Source: Litorimonas sp965205225 (lineage in GTDB: Bacteria; Pseudomonadota; Alphaproteobacteria; Caulobacterales; Maricaulaceae). Taken from it: 64,000 nt of DNA. Made by a program: the position numbers and the translations under genes. The notes beneath the pieces were generated by a model. It made no database searches. It saw only the letters and a program-made list of their open reading frames with translations, and was not told the DNA's origin. The stretch lies in NCBI GenBank assembly GCA_965205225.1, contig CBDBFZ010000001.1, forward strand, positions 72,989 to 136,988, read 5' to 3'. Positions 41,300 through 49,129 of this stretch are shown one piece after another. How positions within the stretch are numbered: the stretch's first letter is position 1; each line of letters begins with the position of its first letter.

Positions 41300-43278
41300 G
41301 TGATGAGCCGCCGGATGACGACATCCCCAAAACCAATGGACCCGCCAATAAATCCGGATCTGTTGATGGCGAGTCGCGTCCAGAAACCCTGCCCGAAACT
41401 TTGGCGGACCGGGTCGAGGCTGCGGTGTCGGACGCTGTGGCCGGGCTTACCGCGAGTGCGCGCGAGCAAGGCGCGGGCCTGCGCGTGGTCGGCGGGACTG
41501 CAGCCAGGGCGGAGGATGTTTCAGATGAAAGCGCGCGCGGCAGGTCGGCCGGACATTCCGGTGGCGGTAACGACCAGACGCCGGATCAGCGGCGGGCTTT
41601 GCTGGACACGACTGATTTGGGGATGGCGACGCGGCTGGCGGACTATTTTGACGGAACGCTGCTGTTTTGTGCTTCGTTGGGCTGGTTGCGCTTCGACGGC
41701 TCGCGCTTCGACGCGGAGGAGGGCGAGGCACTCGCGCATCAGGCTGTGCTAAATGTCCGTGATCGCATGAAAGCGCGCGAATATCCGGCGCTGAAAAACT
41801 GGTTCAAACCGGTTCTGGAATCCGACAATCCGGATGACGGGACGGCATGCAAGCGCGCCCAGGATCAAATGGCGCGCTTGTGGAAGGGTGCGGTGCAGCT
41901 GGGCAATCATGCCAAACAGGTCAGCGCGCTGAAACAAGCCTCCGTCCTCGCCCCTTTCAGAATCAAATTTGACGCACTGGATGCGGATCCTGGGCGCTTC
42001 AACACGCCGGCCGGCGTGCTCACCTTTCCGCTGACCAGCCCGGTGACGGAGGCTGACCCCGAACCTGACCCGATGGATACGGTGGCCGACCTGACCTGCG
42101 TGCCGCCCGTTCCCGCCGACTGGATCACGCGGATTTCGACGGCTCGCCCAAACCTGACCGGAGTGCTGGCAGATGATTATGATTGCCCGCGCTGGCGCGC
42201 CCACATCAAAGAGGTCTTTCCGTCCGATCCGGATAAGCAGCGCTTGTTCCAGCGGGTCTGCGGATCGATGCTGGTCAGCCATAATCCGCGCCAGCACTGG
42301 TTCATCTTTCAGGGTGAGGGCGGGGACGGCAAGTCCGTCACCATGTCGGTTATCCAGTACGTTTTGGGTGATTATTTCCGGACAGGCTCGACCGATACGA
42401 TTCTATACAATCCGCGCAGCGTTGCGGGGGGGACGCGCGAAGATCTGATGCGGTTGGCGGGCGGCAACCGCGTCGTGCTGTTTCCGGAGCCCAATCATAA
42501 AGATATTCTGGACGGCACCATGCTTAAAGCCGTCACGGGCGGCGAGGAAGTCTCCGCGCGCGGCGGATATGGTAAACAAACCGAGTTTCACCCGCAATTT
42601 AAGATGGTGATGATGTGCAATCCCCGCCCCAAAGTCATGGGCGATGATCGGGGCTTCTGGCGGCGGGTGATTTTCATCCGCTTCCCGCACCGATTCACCG
42701 ATTCTGAAATCGACACGGATATTCTCCCGAAACTCAAAACAGAAGCCGACGGCATTCTCAACTGGATGATCGAAGGGTTCGCGGACTGGCGCGCGCGGGG
42801 TTTTGACTTCGCGCCACCAGAAAACGTCGTGGACGACATTAATGCCTGGCGCCGGGAGAGCAGCCAGTTCGCCGCCTGGACGCAAGACCGCATCATCTGG
42901 GGCCGGTGGTGGGACCGCGCGGCGCTGCGCGAAGGTGCGGCGGCGCTGATCTGGGCCAAGATTCAGACGGGCACCGCCAGCCCTGAGGAAGAGGCCTATG
43001 CCCGCAGAGAATTTACGACGGACAATCCAGAGCGCCACGCGCCCGAACGCTATTTGCCGCGAGACGATATTTATGAGGATTTCATCGCCTGGTGCGAAGA
43101 GAACGGCATGGACCCGTGGCGGCCCAATGCGTTCTCCCGCGAATTTGCCGCCAAAGCCCGCGCGCTCGGCGCGAAAGAGGCCGCCCGGTCCGGAGCTAAG
43201 GGCCGGGGTTGGACCCATTTTGATTTTGTCACGGGCGCGCCGATGCGCCGCAAAACCGGCGATCTGTATGACGCATGA
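41296..43278 (+). CDS. Replicative SF3 helicase/primase, D5/P4 type
   Basis: A 660-residue protein. GTG 41296 after GGAGGGAC is preferred (an ATG at 41260 lies inside the gcrA-like gene). The first ~110 residues are low complexity. A D5-N domain follows at about 110-320, and the helicase core near 330-520 has Walker A 'GEGGDGKSV' (about 340), 'VVLFPEPNHKDILDG' and 'FKMVMMCNPRP'. Such helicases open the origin and are loaded with the primase. A C-terminal 'DDIYEDFIAWCEENGMDPW' region resembles the DNA-binding wing of P4-type proteins. It is the core of replication. Confidence 0.9.
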   Translation: MSDEPPDDDIPKTNGPANKSGSVDGESRPETLPETLADRVEAAVSDAVAGLTASAREQGAGLRVVGGTAARAEDVSDESARGRSAGHSGGGNDQTPDQRRALLDTTDLGMATRLADYFDGTLLFCASLGWLRFDGSRFDAEEGEALAHQAVLNVRDRMKAREYPALKNWFKPVLESDNPDDGTACKRAQDQMARLWKGAVQLGNHAKQVSALKQASVLAPFRIKFDALDADPGRFNTPAGVLTFPLTSPVTEADPEPDPMDTVADLTCVPPVPADWITRISTARPNLTGVLADDYDCPRWRAHIKEVFPSDPDKQRLFQRVCGSMLVSHNPRQHWFIFQGEGGDGKSVTMSVIQYVLGDYFRTGSTDTILYNPRSVAGGTREDLMRLAGGNRVVLFPEPNHKDILDGTMLKAVTGGEEVSARGGYGKQTEFHPQFKMVMMCNPRPKVMGDDRGFWRRVIFIRFPHRFTDSEIDTDILPKLKTEADGILNWMIEGFADWRARGFDFAPPENVVDDINAWRRESSQFAAWTQDRIIWGRWWDRAALREGAAALIWAKIQTGTASPEEEAYARREFTTDNPERHAPERYLPRDDIYEDFIAWCEENGMDPWRPNAFSREFAAKARALGAKEAARSGAKGRGWTHFDFVTGAPMRRKTGDLYDA

Positions 43279-43657
43279 GCCAAACCCCTCTGCCCAGCTG
43301 ACGGATCAGGATGGCAACCCTATCGGGGACAGCGGAAATCCGTTGATGACGGCAAAGTTTGAGTCAGTCTCTCTGGATGGCTCGATTCGGACGTTTTGTG
43401 GGGGCAGAATGTTAAAACGGGACATCGCGCCCGATCCTACCAATCCTGCCCATTACCAAACAGACGGGGGGCCGCAGCCGATCGATCTGATTGAGGCGCT
43501 GGGCGACGGACCCGCCTTTTGCCGCGCTAATGCGATTAAATATCTGGCCCGATATGACCGCAAAAACGGGATCGAAGATCTGAAAAAAGCACGCTGGTAC
43601 ACTGACCGTCTGATTGATCTGATCGCCGCATCCAAAAGTGACGGCCCCGAAGGATGA
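43268..43657 (+). CDS. DUF3310 protein
   Basis: A 129-residue protein with the DUF3310 signature 'HYQTDGGPQPIDLIEALGDG' then 'NAIKYLARYDRKNGIEDLKK' and 'ARWYTDRLIDLI'. Members are common beside phage nucleotide-metabolism and replication genes but have no proven biochemical role. ATG 43268 overlaps the helicase stop by 11 bases. The first 60 residues are unlike the family core and may be flexible. Confidence 0.82.
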   Translation: MTHEPNPSAQLTDQDGNPIGDSGNPLMTAKFESVSLDGSIRTFCGGRMLKRDIAPDPTNPAHYQTDGGPQPIDLIEALGDGPAFCRANAIKYLARYDRKNGIEDLKKARWYTDRLIDLIAASKSDGPEG

Positions 43658-43971
43658 CCGCCACTACGCCCTATCTGAGCAAGCCTCCATCATCGGAGCC
43701 TCGCGGCACATTTGCCTGCGTGCGGGCGCTGGGTGAGGGCGGGTTGATCACGCCGCAAGAGGCGCGGCTTCTGGTGGCGTCGCATCTGGCCTGTCGACAT
43801 AGGGTCGGTCAACCCGTTCGTCTGACCCGTAAGGGGCTTGATCTGCTGGCCACGTTGCAGGCGGCCGAGGCGCGCAGCCATGAGCTACGCGCCCGGGCTA
43901 AGGCGGAGACCCGGCGGGCCTTCGTCAGGACGCTACCCTATCGCGACAGCAGTGTGGGAGCGGGGACATGA
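43654..43971 (+). CDS. Hypothetical protein
   Basis: A 105-residue protein with 'GGLITPQEARLLVASHLACR' and a long C-terminal helix ('ARSHELRARAKAETRRAFVR'). It is coupled to DUF3310 upstream and to the Gp37-type gene downstream by ATGA overlaps. A small winged-helix DNA-binding fold is possible. No family is recognised. Confidence 0.55.
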   Translation: MTATTPYLSKPPSSEPRGTFACVRALGEGGLITPQEARLLVASHLACRHRVGQPVRLTRKGLDLLATLQAAEARSHELRARAKAETRRAFVRTLPYRDSSVGAGT

Positions 43972-44768
43972 CCACGATCGAATGGACAGAGCGGACGTGG
44001 AACCCAGTGGTAGGCTGCAGCGTGACGTCGCCTGGGTGCACAAATTGCTATGCGATGAAAATGGCGCACCGTCTGGGTGCGAATCCGGCGACGCCGCACT
44101 ATGCAGGTCTGACCCAGATGTCCAAGGGCGGTCCGGTCTGGGCGGGATTGGTTCCGCCATTGGAAGAATTGGGCTATCGTGTTGCGGCGGGATTTTTCAG
44201 CGCGGGGGAAGTGGGGGCTGCCCACCGCCGAGAGCGATTGTACGTTATGGCAGACGCTGGTCGCGGACGACGCGCCGGATCGGGAGCAGGGCAAGATCAA
44301 CAGTCGGGGCGAGCCGAAGCTGTCAGCTCAGACGAAGTTGTGGCCCACGCCGATGGCGGGGACGCCCGCCCGGGGGGGCAACAGCGCGGCGGGCAACAGC
44401 GATTTCAGTCGGAGGGTGATGGCGATTGCGGAAAGCTGGCCCACGCCAATGGTGTCGGATTACAAGGGATCATCGCTGGGCGGCGTGATCCGCAAGGACG
44501 GCACAAGCCGGATGAGTTTTTTGAATTACGCGGTCGAACAGGGCAGCCCCTCTTCGCGCCCGGTCCTATCGATGCGAGCTGGCCTGACATCCTCGCGCTC
44601 GAACCGTTTCTGGCGCCGAGCCTGTCTGATCTGGACATTGCCGCAGCTAGCTTCTCGCAAAGCGCTGCTGACCTGGGCGCGGCGGTGAGGCGTGAGGCCA
44701 GCCTTTCGATATCACGGCGCCAAGTGGATGTTGTCGCCCTGGATTATCAGTCATCTACCCGCGCATAA
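43968..44768 (+). pseudogene. Chimera of Gp37/Gp68 N-terminus and broken C5-cytosine methylase
   Basis: Residues 1-58 ('TTIEWTERTWNPVVGCSVTS', 'CTNCYAMKMAHRL', 'HYAGLTQMSKGGPVW') are the start of a phage Gp37/Gp68 family protein with its Cys cluster. From 'LEELGYRVAAGFFSAGEVGA' and 'HRRERLYVMA' on it is the C-terminal half of a Dcm-type methylase. The methylase then seems to change frame: the +1 frame (44179-44688) reads 'LWQTLVADDAPDRE', 'NSRGEPKLSAQTKLWPTPMA' and 'SWPTPMVSDYKGSS', typical of phage C5 methylases, while 'LFAPGPIDASWPDILA' is back in the first frame. A deletion fused two genes. The PC catalytic motif is missing, so no methylase activity is expected. Confidence 0.7.
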
Positions 44769-45537
44769 GGTCTATGTTGAGCCGTTTGGCGGATCAGCGG
44801 CCGTCCTGCTACGAAAGCAGCGATCTTATGGCGAGGTTTATAATGATCTGGGCGGCGATGTTGTGACAGTGTTCCAAGTTCTGCGCGATCCGGCACTGGC
44901 TGACCGGCTGCAGCAGGCGGTGGCCCTCACACCCTTTTCTCGCGATGAATTCGCAGCCTGCGCCGACATGTCCGGGGTCGATGATCCGGTCGAGCTGTCG
45001 CGCCGGTTTTTGGTGCGGTCATTTCAGGGTTTTGGGTCTAATTCTGTCCATCAATCATCCGGATTTCGGGCGTGCACCAAGCGAGACGGATCGATACCCG
45101 TTCACGATTGGGTCCGTTGGCCCAGCCGTGTGCCTGCACTCACGGAACGGCTGCGGGGGGTTGTGATTGAAAATCGCGATTATGAGGCGGTGATGTCCGC
45201 GCATGACGGAGCTGACACACTGCACTATGTCGATCCGCCCTATGTTTTGGATGCGCGGTGCAAGAAAAACACCTATTATCACGATTTTGAGAATATTGAT
45301 CACGCGCGGCTGTCTGCCTGCCTGCACGATATGACAGGGATGGTCGTCCTATCCGGATATCAGAGCGCGCTTTATGAGACGCTGTTTGCCGGTTGGCACC
45401 AGGTTGATTGCGAGACAATGGCCGATGGTGCCAGGCCGCGCACCGAAAGTCTTTGGCTCAACGATCTGGCCTGGGAAAGCCGCCCGGACGCCGCGCAGCC
45501 CCAACAAGTAGAGATGTTTGTTGGAGAGGCTGTATGA
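44692..45537 (+). CDS. dam: DNA adenine methyltransferase, D12 class (Dam-like) 2
   Basis: A 281-residue N6-adenine methylase with 'FRYHGAKWMLSPWIISHLP' and 'YVEPFGGSAAVLL' (SAM binding, about residues 28-40) and DPPY at 181-184 in 'HYVDPPYVLD'. It is only distantly similar to the first Dam-like protein, so the two probably have different specificity. A GTG start at 44692 overlaps the broken methylase by 77 bases. Its binding site is poor, so the true start could differ slightly. It ends in an ATGA overlap with the next gene. Confidence 0.88.
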   Translation: MRPAFRYHGAKWMLSPWIISHLPAHKVYVEPFGGSAAVLLRKQRSYGEVYNDLGGDVVTVFQVLRDPALADRLQQAVALTPFSRDEFAACADMSGVDDPVELSRRFLVRSFQGFGSNSVHQSSGFRACTKRDGSIPVHDWVRWPSRVPALTERLRGVVIENRDYEAVMSAHDGADTLHYVDPPYVLDARCKKNTYYHDFENIDHARLSACLHDMTGMVVLSGYQSALYETLFAGWHQVDCETMADGARPRTESLWLNDLAWESRPDAAQPQQVEMFVGEAV

Positions 45538-45761
45538 GGTCGTCAGCGGAAAACCCGACCGTAATTCCACTTGCCGCGACGATCCCCATGCTCAAAAAAC
45601 ATGGGGCGGTGCTGGCGTCAATCGGCTGCCGGAGAATCGAGATTCGGTACACGCCGACACGCTGCCCCTATCTGGTAGGGTTTGTCGATGACTCGGGCGC
45701 TTGTGAGGGAGATGCCTCAACAGAGAATAACAGAATGGGCGATCTAATCGATAACGCATGA
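45534..45761 (+). CDS. Small hypothetical protein
   Basis: Seventy-five residues, coupled at both ends (ATGA with the Dam-like gene, overlap with the integrase-like gene). It has two Cys residues in 'SIGCRRIEIRYTPTRCPYLV' and no membrane segment. The ATG at 45534 is used; the in-frame upstream part belongs to the methylase region. Function unknown. Confidence 0.55.
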   Translation: MRSSAENPTVIPLAATIPMLKKHGAVLASIGCRRIEIRYTPTRCPYLVGFVDDSGACEGDASTENNRMGDLIDNA

Positions 45762-46894
45762 CCCGCAAGCCGCCATATTATCGCGAGCGCAATGGCCGCG
45801 GTTATTTTGAGCTCGGCCTGCAGCGCGCGGCCCAGGCGGAGATGAAAACATCCTACCCGCTCGGAAAAGCGGGTCCGTCCGCGATTGCGGCGGGTTGGTT
45901 TCATTATGCCAAATATCGCGAGGCGATGTGCCTGCCAACGCTCACCCCGCCTGCGCCAGCCTATAAGCGCGGAACATTTGGTCACTGGTTTACCCGGTTC
46001 AAGATGAAGGAGCGATTTCTCCAGTACCGCCCAGTCACGCAGCGGGAATATGATTTTTATTGGGAGGGCTATATCGAGCCAGAGCTCGGTGATCTGCCTC
46101 TCAACAAAATCTCGCCCGCCCGATTCGAACGTTTTCATCTGGATATTGAGTGCCGATATGGGGCGAATGTTCGCTGGCATGTCGTGAAGATCGCGCGGTC
46201 TATATTTAATAGTGCCGTAAATTATCACCTGATCGATCGATCGCCTTGTCACGCGCTGCCCAATAAGAAACCCCCGCCTCGCTCAGCCTTTTGGCTCGCT
46301 CAAGATGTCAGGCGTCTGATCCGGACAGCGTCTGACCATGGCTATGAGGCGATGGCGCTCGGCATTCGGCTGTGTTGGGAGACGTTGATGAGCCCTGTCG
46401 ACGTGCGGACACTATCGCTCGAGAATTTAAAGCGGGACGCGGAGGGAGGATATATTGAGACTGCAAGAGCCAAGACGTCGGCCCCTGTTTATGCCGCGAT
46501 TTCGGCGCATCTCTATCAGGATCTGATTGCCTATGTGGACAGTTTGCCCATGACATTAAAGCCGGATTCGCCGATTTTGCGAACAAGTCGGGCCCGCGTC
46601 GCCTATACCAAAACCCGTTTTTCAGATGAATTTCGTTTGGTGCGAGAGCTGGCCTTCGGAAAGGGCGAAACGCGCAAACTGATGGATCTACGCCGCTCCG
46701 GAAATATCGAAGCGGATCTGGGTGGTGCAACCGCTGAAGAGCGCGCCGAAATTCTTGCAAATACGCTCGATAAAGACCCCCGATTGGAGGCCACTTATAC
46801 GCCCGGAACGGTTACCAAATCCCGGAAATTAGCCAAGCAGAGAGACGCTGGACGGGTGCTTTTATTAACTGAAACGATGAAGCGGAAAGTATGA
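45758..46894 (+). CDS. Tyrosine-recombinase-like integrase
   Basis: A 378-residue protein with integrase layout: basic N-terminal arm-binding part, 'YDFYWEGYIEPELGDLPLNKI' core-binding domain, and a catalytic domain. There the beta-hairpin Lys ('RAKTS'), 'MDLRRSGNIEADLGGATAEE' (box II region) and Tyr in 'LEATYTPGTV' are present. But the box I Arg is not evident ('LMSPVDVRTLS') and the box II His-x-x-Arg is reduced to LRRS. It may be a divergent active family or a recombinase-derived protein. It is the only integrase candidate, so temperate life depends on it or on host functions. Confidence 0.7.
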   Translation: MTRKPPYYRERNGRGYFELGLQRAAQAEMKTSYPLGKAGPSAIAAGWFHYAKYREAMCLPTLTPPAPAYKRGTFGHWFTRFKMKERFLQYRPVTQREYDFYWEGYIEPELGDLPLNKISPARFERFHLDIECRYGANVRWHVVKIARSIFNSAVNYHLIDRSPCHALPNKKPPPRSAFWLAQDVRRLIRTASDHGYEAMALGIRLCWETLMSPVDVRTLSLENLKRDAEGGYIETARAKTSAPVYAAISAHLYQDLIAYVDSLPMTLKPDSPILRTSRARVAYTKTRFSDEFRLVRELAFGKGETRKLMDLRRSGNIEADLGGATAEERAEILANTLDKDPRLEATYTPGTVTKSRKLAKQRDAGRVLLLTETMKRKV

Positions 46895-46941
46895 AACGGA
46901 ATGGCGAGGGCGGTGGAGTTTTACGGAAAACTGCTAAAAAA

Positions 46942-47013
46942 CCTAATGGAATCAACACCCAATTCCGAAAATAAAATGGCGCGAGTGACGGTCCAGAATC
47001 CTAATAAAATCAA
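46942..47013. other. Candidate integrase arm sites near attP
   Basis: CCTAATGGAATCAA (46942-46955) and CCTAATAAAATCAA (47000-47013) are direct repeats 58 bases apart in the AT-rich gap directly after the integrase-like gene, where attP usually lies. The core crossover site cannot be named without the host sequence. Confidence 0.35.
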
Positions 47014-47076
47014 TTGTCCATTCCGATTCAAATCGCCATATATTAGCCCTCTGAGGATGCTGAGTCGGAATTCATT

Positions 47077-47511
47077 ATGGTCAATTTAGTCACAAAAATT
47101 TCGGTTTTCGGCGCATTGCTGAGCATAGCCTTTTGGGCCGCGGCCTCACCCGGCGATCATCGCCCCCATCCCCATGTTATTGACCCGGACACGGTGGATT
47201 TGGGGCTGGATGCCAATGTCCGCATCCTTGGTGTGGACGGCCCTGAGACAGGCCGCCGGGCGTCCTGCGAAGCCGAACGGGTGCTGAGCGCGCGGGGGAC
47301 GGCCTATGCACGTGACTGGCTGTCCAAAGCGCGCTCGGTCGAGCTGATCGCGGCCGACCCACCGCGGCGCGATCGATATGGGCGGATTTTGGGGCATATC
47401 CGTGTCGACGGGCTGGACTATGCCGAAGTGATGATCGCGGCCGGCTATTTGCGGCGATGGGATTATGATCGGTGCGGCACTGCGTGCCGACCGGAATGGT
47501 GCCAGGGATGA
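47077..47511 (+). CDS. Secreted thermonuclease-like (SNase) protein
   Basis: A 144-residue protein. Residues 1-24 are a Sec signal peptide. The SNase domain keeps the calcium and catalytic residues: 'VIDPDTV' (Asp36, Asp38), Arg49 and Glu57 in 'VRILGVDGPET', and Arg103 in 'DRYGR'. Spacing Arg-Asp-Glu (49, 54, 57) equals that of staphylococcal nuclease (35, 40, 43). It should degrade DNA or RNA outside the cytoplasm, for example incoming phage or foreign DNA in the periplasm. It is shorter than bacterial nucleases and stands alone next to the integrase, a typical cargo position. Confidence 0.82.
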   Translation: MVNLVTKISVFGALLSIAFWAAASPGDHRPHPHVIDPDTVDLGLDANVRILGVDGPETGRRASCEAERVLSARGTAYARDWLSKARSVELIAADPPRRDRYGRILGHIRVDGLDYAEVMIAAGYLRRWDYDRCGTACRPEWCQG

Positions 47512-47549
47512 AAGTGTTTTTTCTGCCAGCGCCGCTTTAATTTTACAGA

Positions 47550-47584
47550 TTAGTGTTGACAATACACTAAATGTGCATTATATA
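47550..47584 (+). promoter_or_regulatory. Promoter with overlapping operator, copy 1
   Basis: TTGACA (47556-47561), a 17-base spacer and TATATA (47579-47584) make a near-consensus sigma70 promoter. An inverted repeat TTAGTGT/ACACTAA with a seven-base gap (47550-47570) covers the -35 box, so a dimeric repressor would block it. A second near-palindrome, CCGGTTAG/CTAACTGG (47595-47615), lies in the leader. Confidence 0.8.
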
Positions 47585-47644
47585 TCTGACATATCCGGTT
47601 AGATTGGCTAACTGGAAGTGGCAAGAAAGGCCAAAATAATGACC
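47550..47644 (+). repeat. 95-bp duplicated control region, copy 1 (with 48132-48226)
   Basis: Operator, promoter, leader hairpin and ribosome-binding site through to the start codon are repeated 582 bases downstream, with the only noted change at 47559 (A versus G). Confidence 0.9.
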
Positions 47645-48112
47645 TCCATAAACCAATCTATCGAGTGCCCCGAATGGATCGACGAGATCAGCCCTATGCA
47701 CCAGGCAGCGGGCGAGGGCGACGCAATTAAAATTATTGAATTGCTCTCTAAAGGCACAAGCCCAAACGTCATCAATGATCGAGGATACACGGCTTTGGAT
47801 TATGAGCCTAATGACGATATTAGGGCTCTACTAATTGCAGCAGGCGGGGCCACTGGGTCTCACCTGATTGAGTCCGGGATTGACTATTGCTCCGATCGCG
47901 ACATAAGCATCAACTGCTTAGAGGACTTTGACGTAGAGCGCGCAACCCACATTGTCGATGAGCTTGAGGCGATCGTCAAAGAGGGACAGACTTCTTACCT
48001 TGATTATGACCGGATTGAGCGATTTGTTCACTTTCTAGTTTTTTACTACGAAGCCGAAGAAGCGCACAAAGTTAAGGCTTCCGGCGGTGTGTGGGTGGGA
48101 GACCTGGTCTGA
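47639..48112 (+). CDS. Ankyrin-repeat protein
   Basis: A 157-residue protein. ATG 47639 is chosen because GAAAGG lies eight bases upstream; a GTG at 47618 is in frame. Residues about 14-62 contain an ankyrin repeat and a half: 'SPMHQAAGEGDAIKIIELLS' then 'GTSPNVINDRGYTALDYE'. The rest is acidic and helical. Ankyrin repeats mediate protein contacts, and the small size suggests an inhibitor or adaptor. It is driven by the operator-covered promoter and probably belongs to a regulated accessory unit with the next two genes. Confidence 0.7.
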   Translation: MTSINQSIECPEWIDEISPMHQAAGEGDAIKIIELLSKGTSPNVINDRGYTALDYEPNDDIRALLIAAGGATGSHLIESGIDYCSDRDISINCLEDFDVERATHIVDELEAIVKEGQTSYLDYDRIERFVHFLVFYYEAEEAHKVKASGGVWVGDLV

Positions 48113-48123
48113 TCCGCTTAATT

Positions 48124-48160
48124 ATGCACATTTAGTGTTGGCAATACACTAAATGTGCAT
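48124..48160. promoter_or_regulatory. Extended palindrome and promoter, copy 2
   Basis: The operator of copy 2 is a perfect inverted repeat with 15-bp arms (48124-48138 and 48146-48160) around TGGCAAT, 37 bases in all. It includes TTGGCA (-35, 48138-48143) and is followed by TATATA (48161-48166) at a 17-base spacing. It could also terminate transcription from the ankyrin gene that stops 12 bases before. Confidence 0.8.
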
Positions 48161-48226
48161 TATATATCTGACATATCCGGTTAGATTGGCTAACTGGAAG
48201 TGGCAAGAAAGGCCAAAATAATGACC
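48132..48226 (+). repeat. 95-bp duplicated control region, copy 2
   Basis: Second copy of 47550-47644, placed before a different gene. The duplication includes the first codons, so only control elements were copied. Confidence 0.9.
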
Positions 48227-48502
48227 CCCACAAAAACATTTAGAATTGACCACGTTCGCGAATTTTTCACACGGGCGCGGAGATCTGAAGAGGCGCTTGA
48301 GGCGTTCAAGACCTATTATTCTAATTATATTAGAGACCTTCCACGGCTGGGTGACTCTTACTATCCCGTTTTGGATGCTATCCAAAATTTTAGGCACGAG
48401 GTTTTTCCAAATCTCAATGCGGTTGAGGTTGACGCGATTCCGGCAGACGCCGTGAAAGTTCCGGACGGGTTTTGGCAGGGTCGACTAGTTGAGGCGGCCT
48501 GA
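48221..48502 (+). CDS. Hypothetical protein under duplicated promoter
   Basis: A 93-residue protein with 'VREFFTRARRSEEALEAFKT' and 'YSNYIRDLPRLGDSYYPVLD' helices and an acidic C-terminus. It shares no similarity with the ankyrin protein, although both use the same promoter-leader. It ends with 'GFWQGRLVEA', faintly like the 'GVWVGDLV' end of the ankyrin protein. Function unknown. The stop overlaps the HTH gene start. Confidence 0.65.
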   Translation: MTPTKTFRIDHVREFFTRARRSEEALEAFKTYYSNYIRDLPRLGDSYYPVLDAIQNFRHEVFPNLNAVEVDAIPADAVKVPDGFWQGRLVEAA

Positions 48503-48849
48503 TGCCGATTGTTCAGCAATCCAGCTTTAAAGCATCACTCTCACTCTGCGGTCTATCGCAGAGTGAGGCTGCTGTTTTTTTCGACGTGCGGCTAGATACG
48601 ATCAAAAGCTGGTGCCGGAATAGGGCGAGGCCGCCGCTCGGTGTCTGGCAGATGCTGGCGACACGCATGCGGGCGATACTGGACGCAGCTGATTATGGCG
48701 CTGATTATCTTGAGCTGGAAGGCATTGACCCGCGCGCCTGGTCCAATTTGTCCGTATCCCTCGGACCGGAGGATGATTTGGATATGGGCGGGGAGGCCAT
48801 GGCCGGCGCGCTCGCTCTACTCATGGCCGTCGATGATTTGGGACGTTAG
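48502..48849 (+). CDS. HTH regulator
   Basis: A 115-residue protein whose N-terminus ('FKASLSLCGLSQSEAAVFFD', 'VRLDTIKSWCRNRARPP') is a good XRE/YdfO-type helix-turn-helix; the rest is helical and acidic. It is co-transcribed with the preceding gene from the operator-covered promoter, so it is the natural candidate for the repressor that binds the TTAGTGT/ACACTAA palindromes. That is inference. Confidence 0.7.
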   Translation: MPIVQQSSFKASLSLCGLSQSEAAVFFDVRLDTIKSWCRNRARPPLGVWQMLATRMRAILDAADYGADYLELEGIDPRAWSNLSVSLGPEDDLDMGGEAMAGALALLMAVDDLGR

Positions 48850-49129
48850 CCGCGCGCAAGCCCTAATCCTGTTTTTTCGCTTGCCCCCCTTAGCGGGCGA
48901 TTTGGGGGGGCTATTGCGGGCCTTGAGCCGCCGAATCGGCGCTGATCGCGCCCATCCGCGGCCTTTTGGCCGTCTTGATCGAGGGGATGGGGCCATTTAA
49001 CCCCCCTTATTTTAGCTAAAATCGCCCCTTTCCTCTGCCCCGCCCCCCTTAATGATGGCGTGAGGAGGAGGGCGCACCGGGGCGACATAGCCCGAATTTA
49101 TCGTTTATCGTAATCATACAGGGTGATCA
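48850..49129. other. Non-coding stretch with C-runs and a palindrome
   Basis: No gene is supported. CCCCCCTTA-type runs occur three times (near 48886, 49001 and 49045). A perfect 14-bp palindrome, ATTTTAGCTAAAAT, lies at 49009-49022 in an AT-rich patch. It leads into the iteron region and may be part of the same replication or control locus. Confidence 0.5.

Noticed and set aside
46901..47089. 62-codon + strand frame between integrase and nuclease genes
   Set aside because: AT-rich gap, no binding site, composition not protein-like; better explained as attP region.
48124..48160. 37-base palindrome as a simple terminator
   Set aside because: No T-run on either side, and the copy at 47550 has only the inner arms while keeping promoter boxes, so an operator is the better explanation; terminator use is not excluded.
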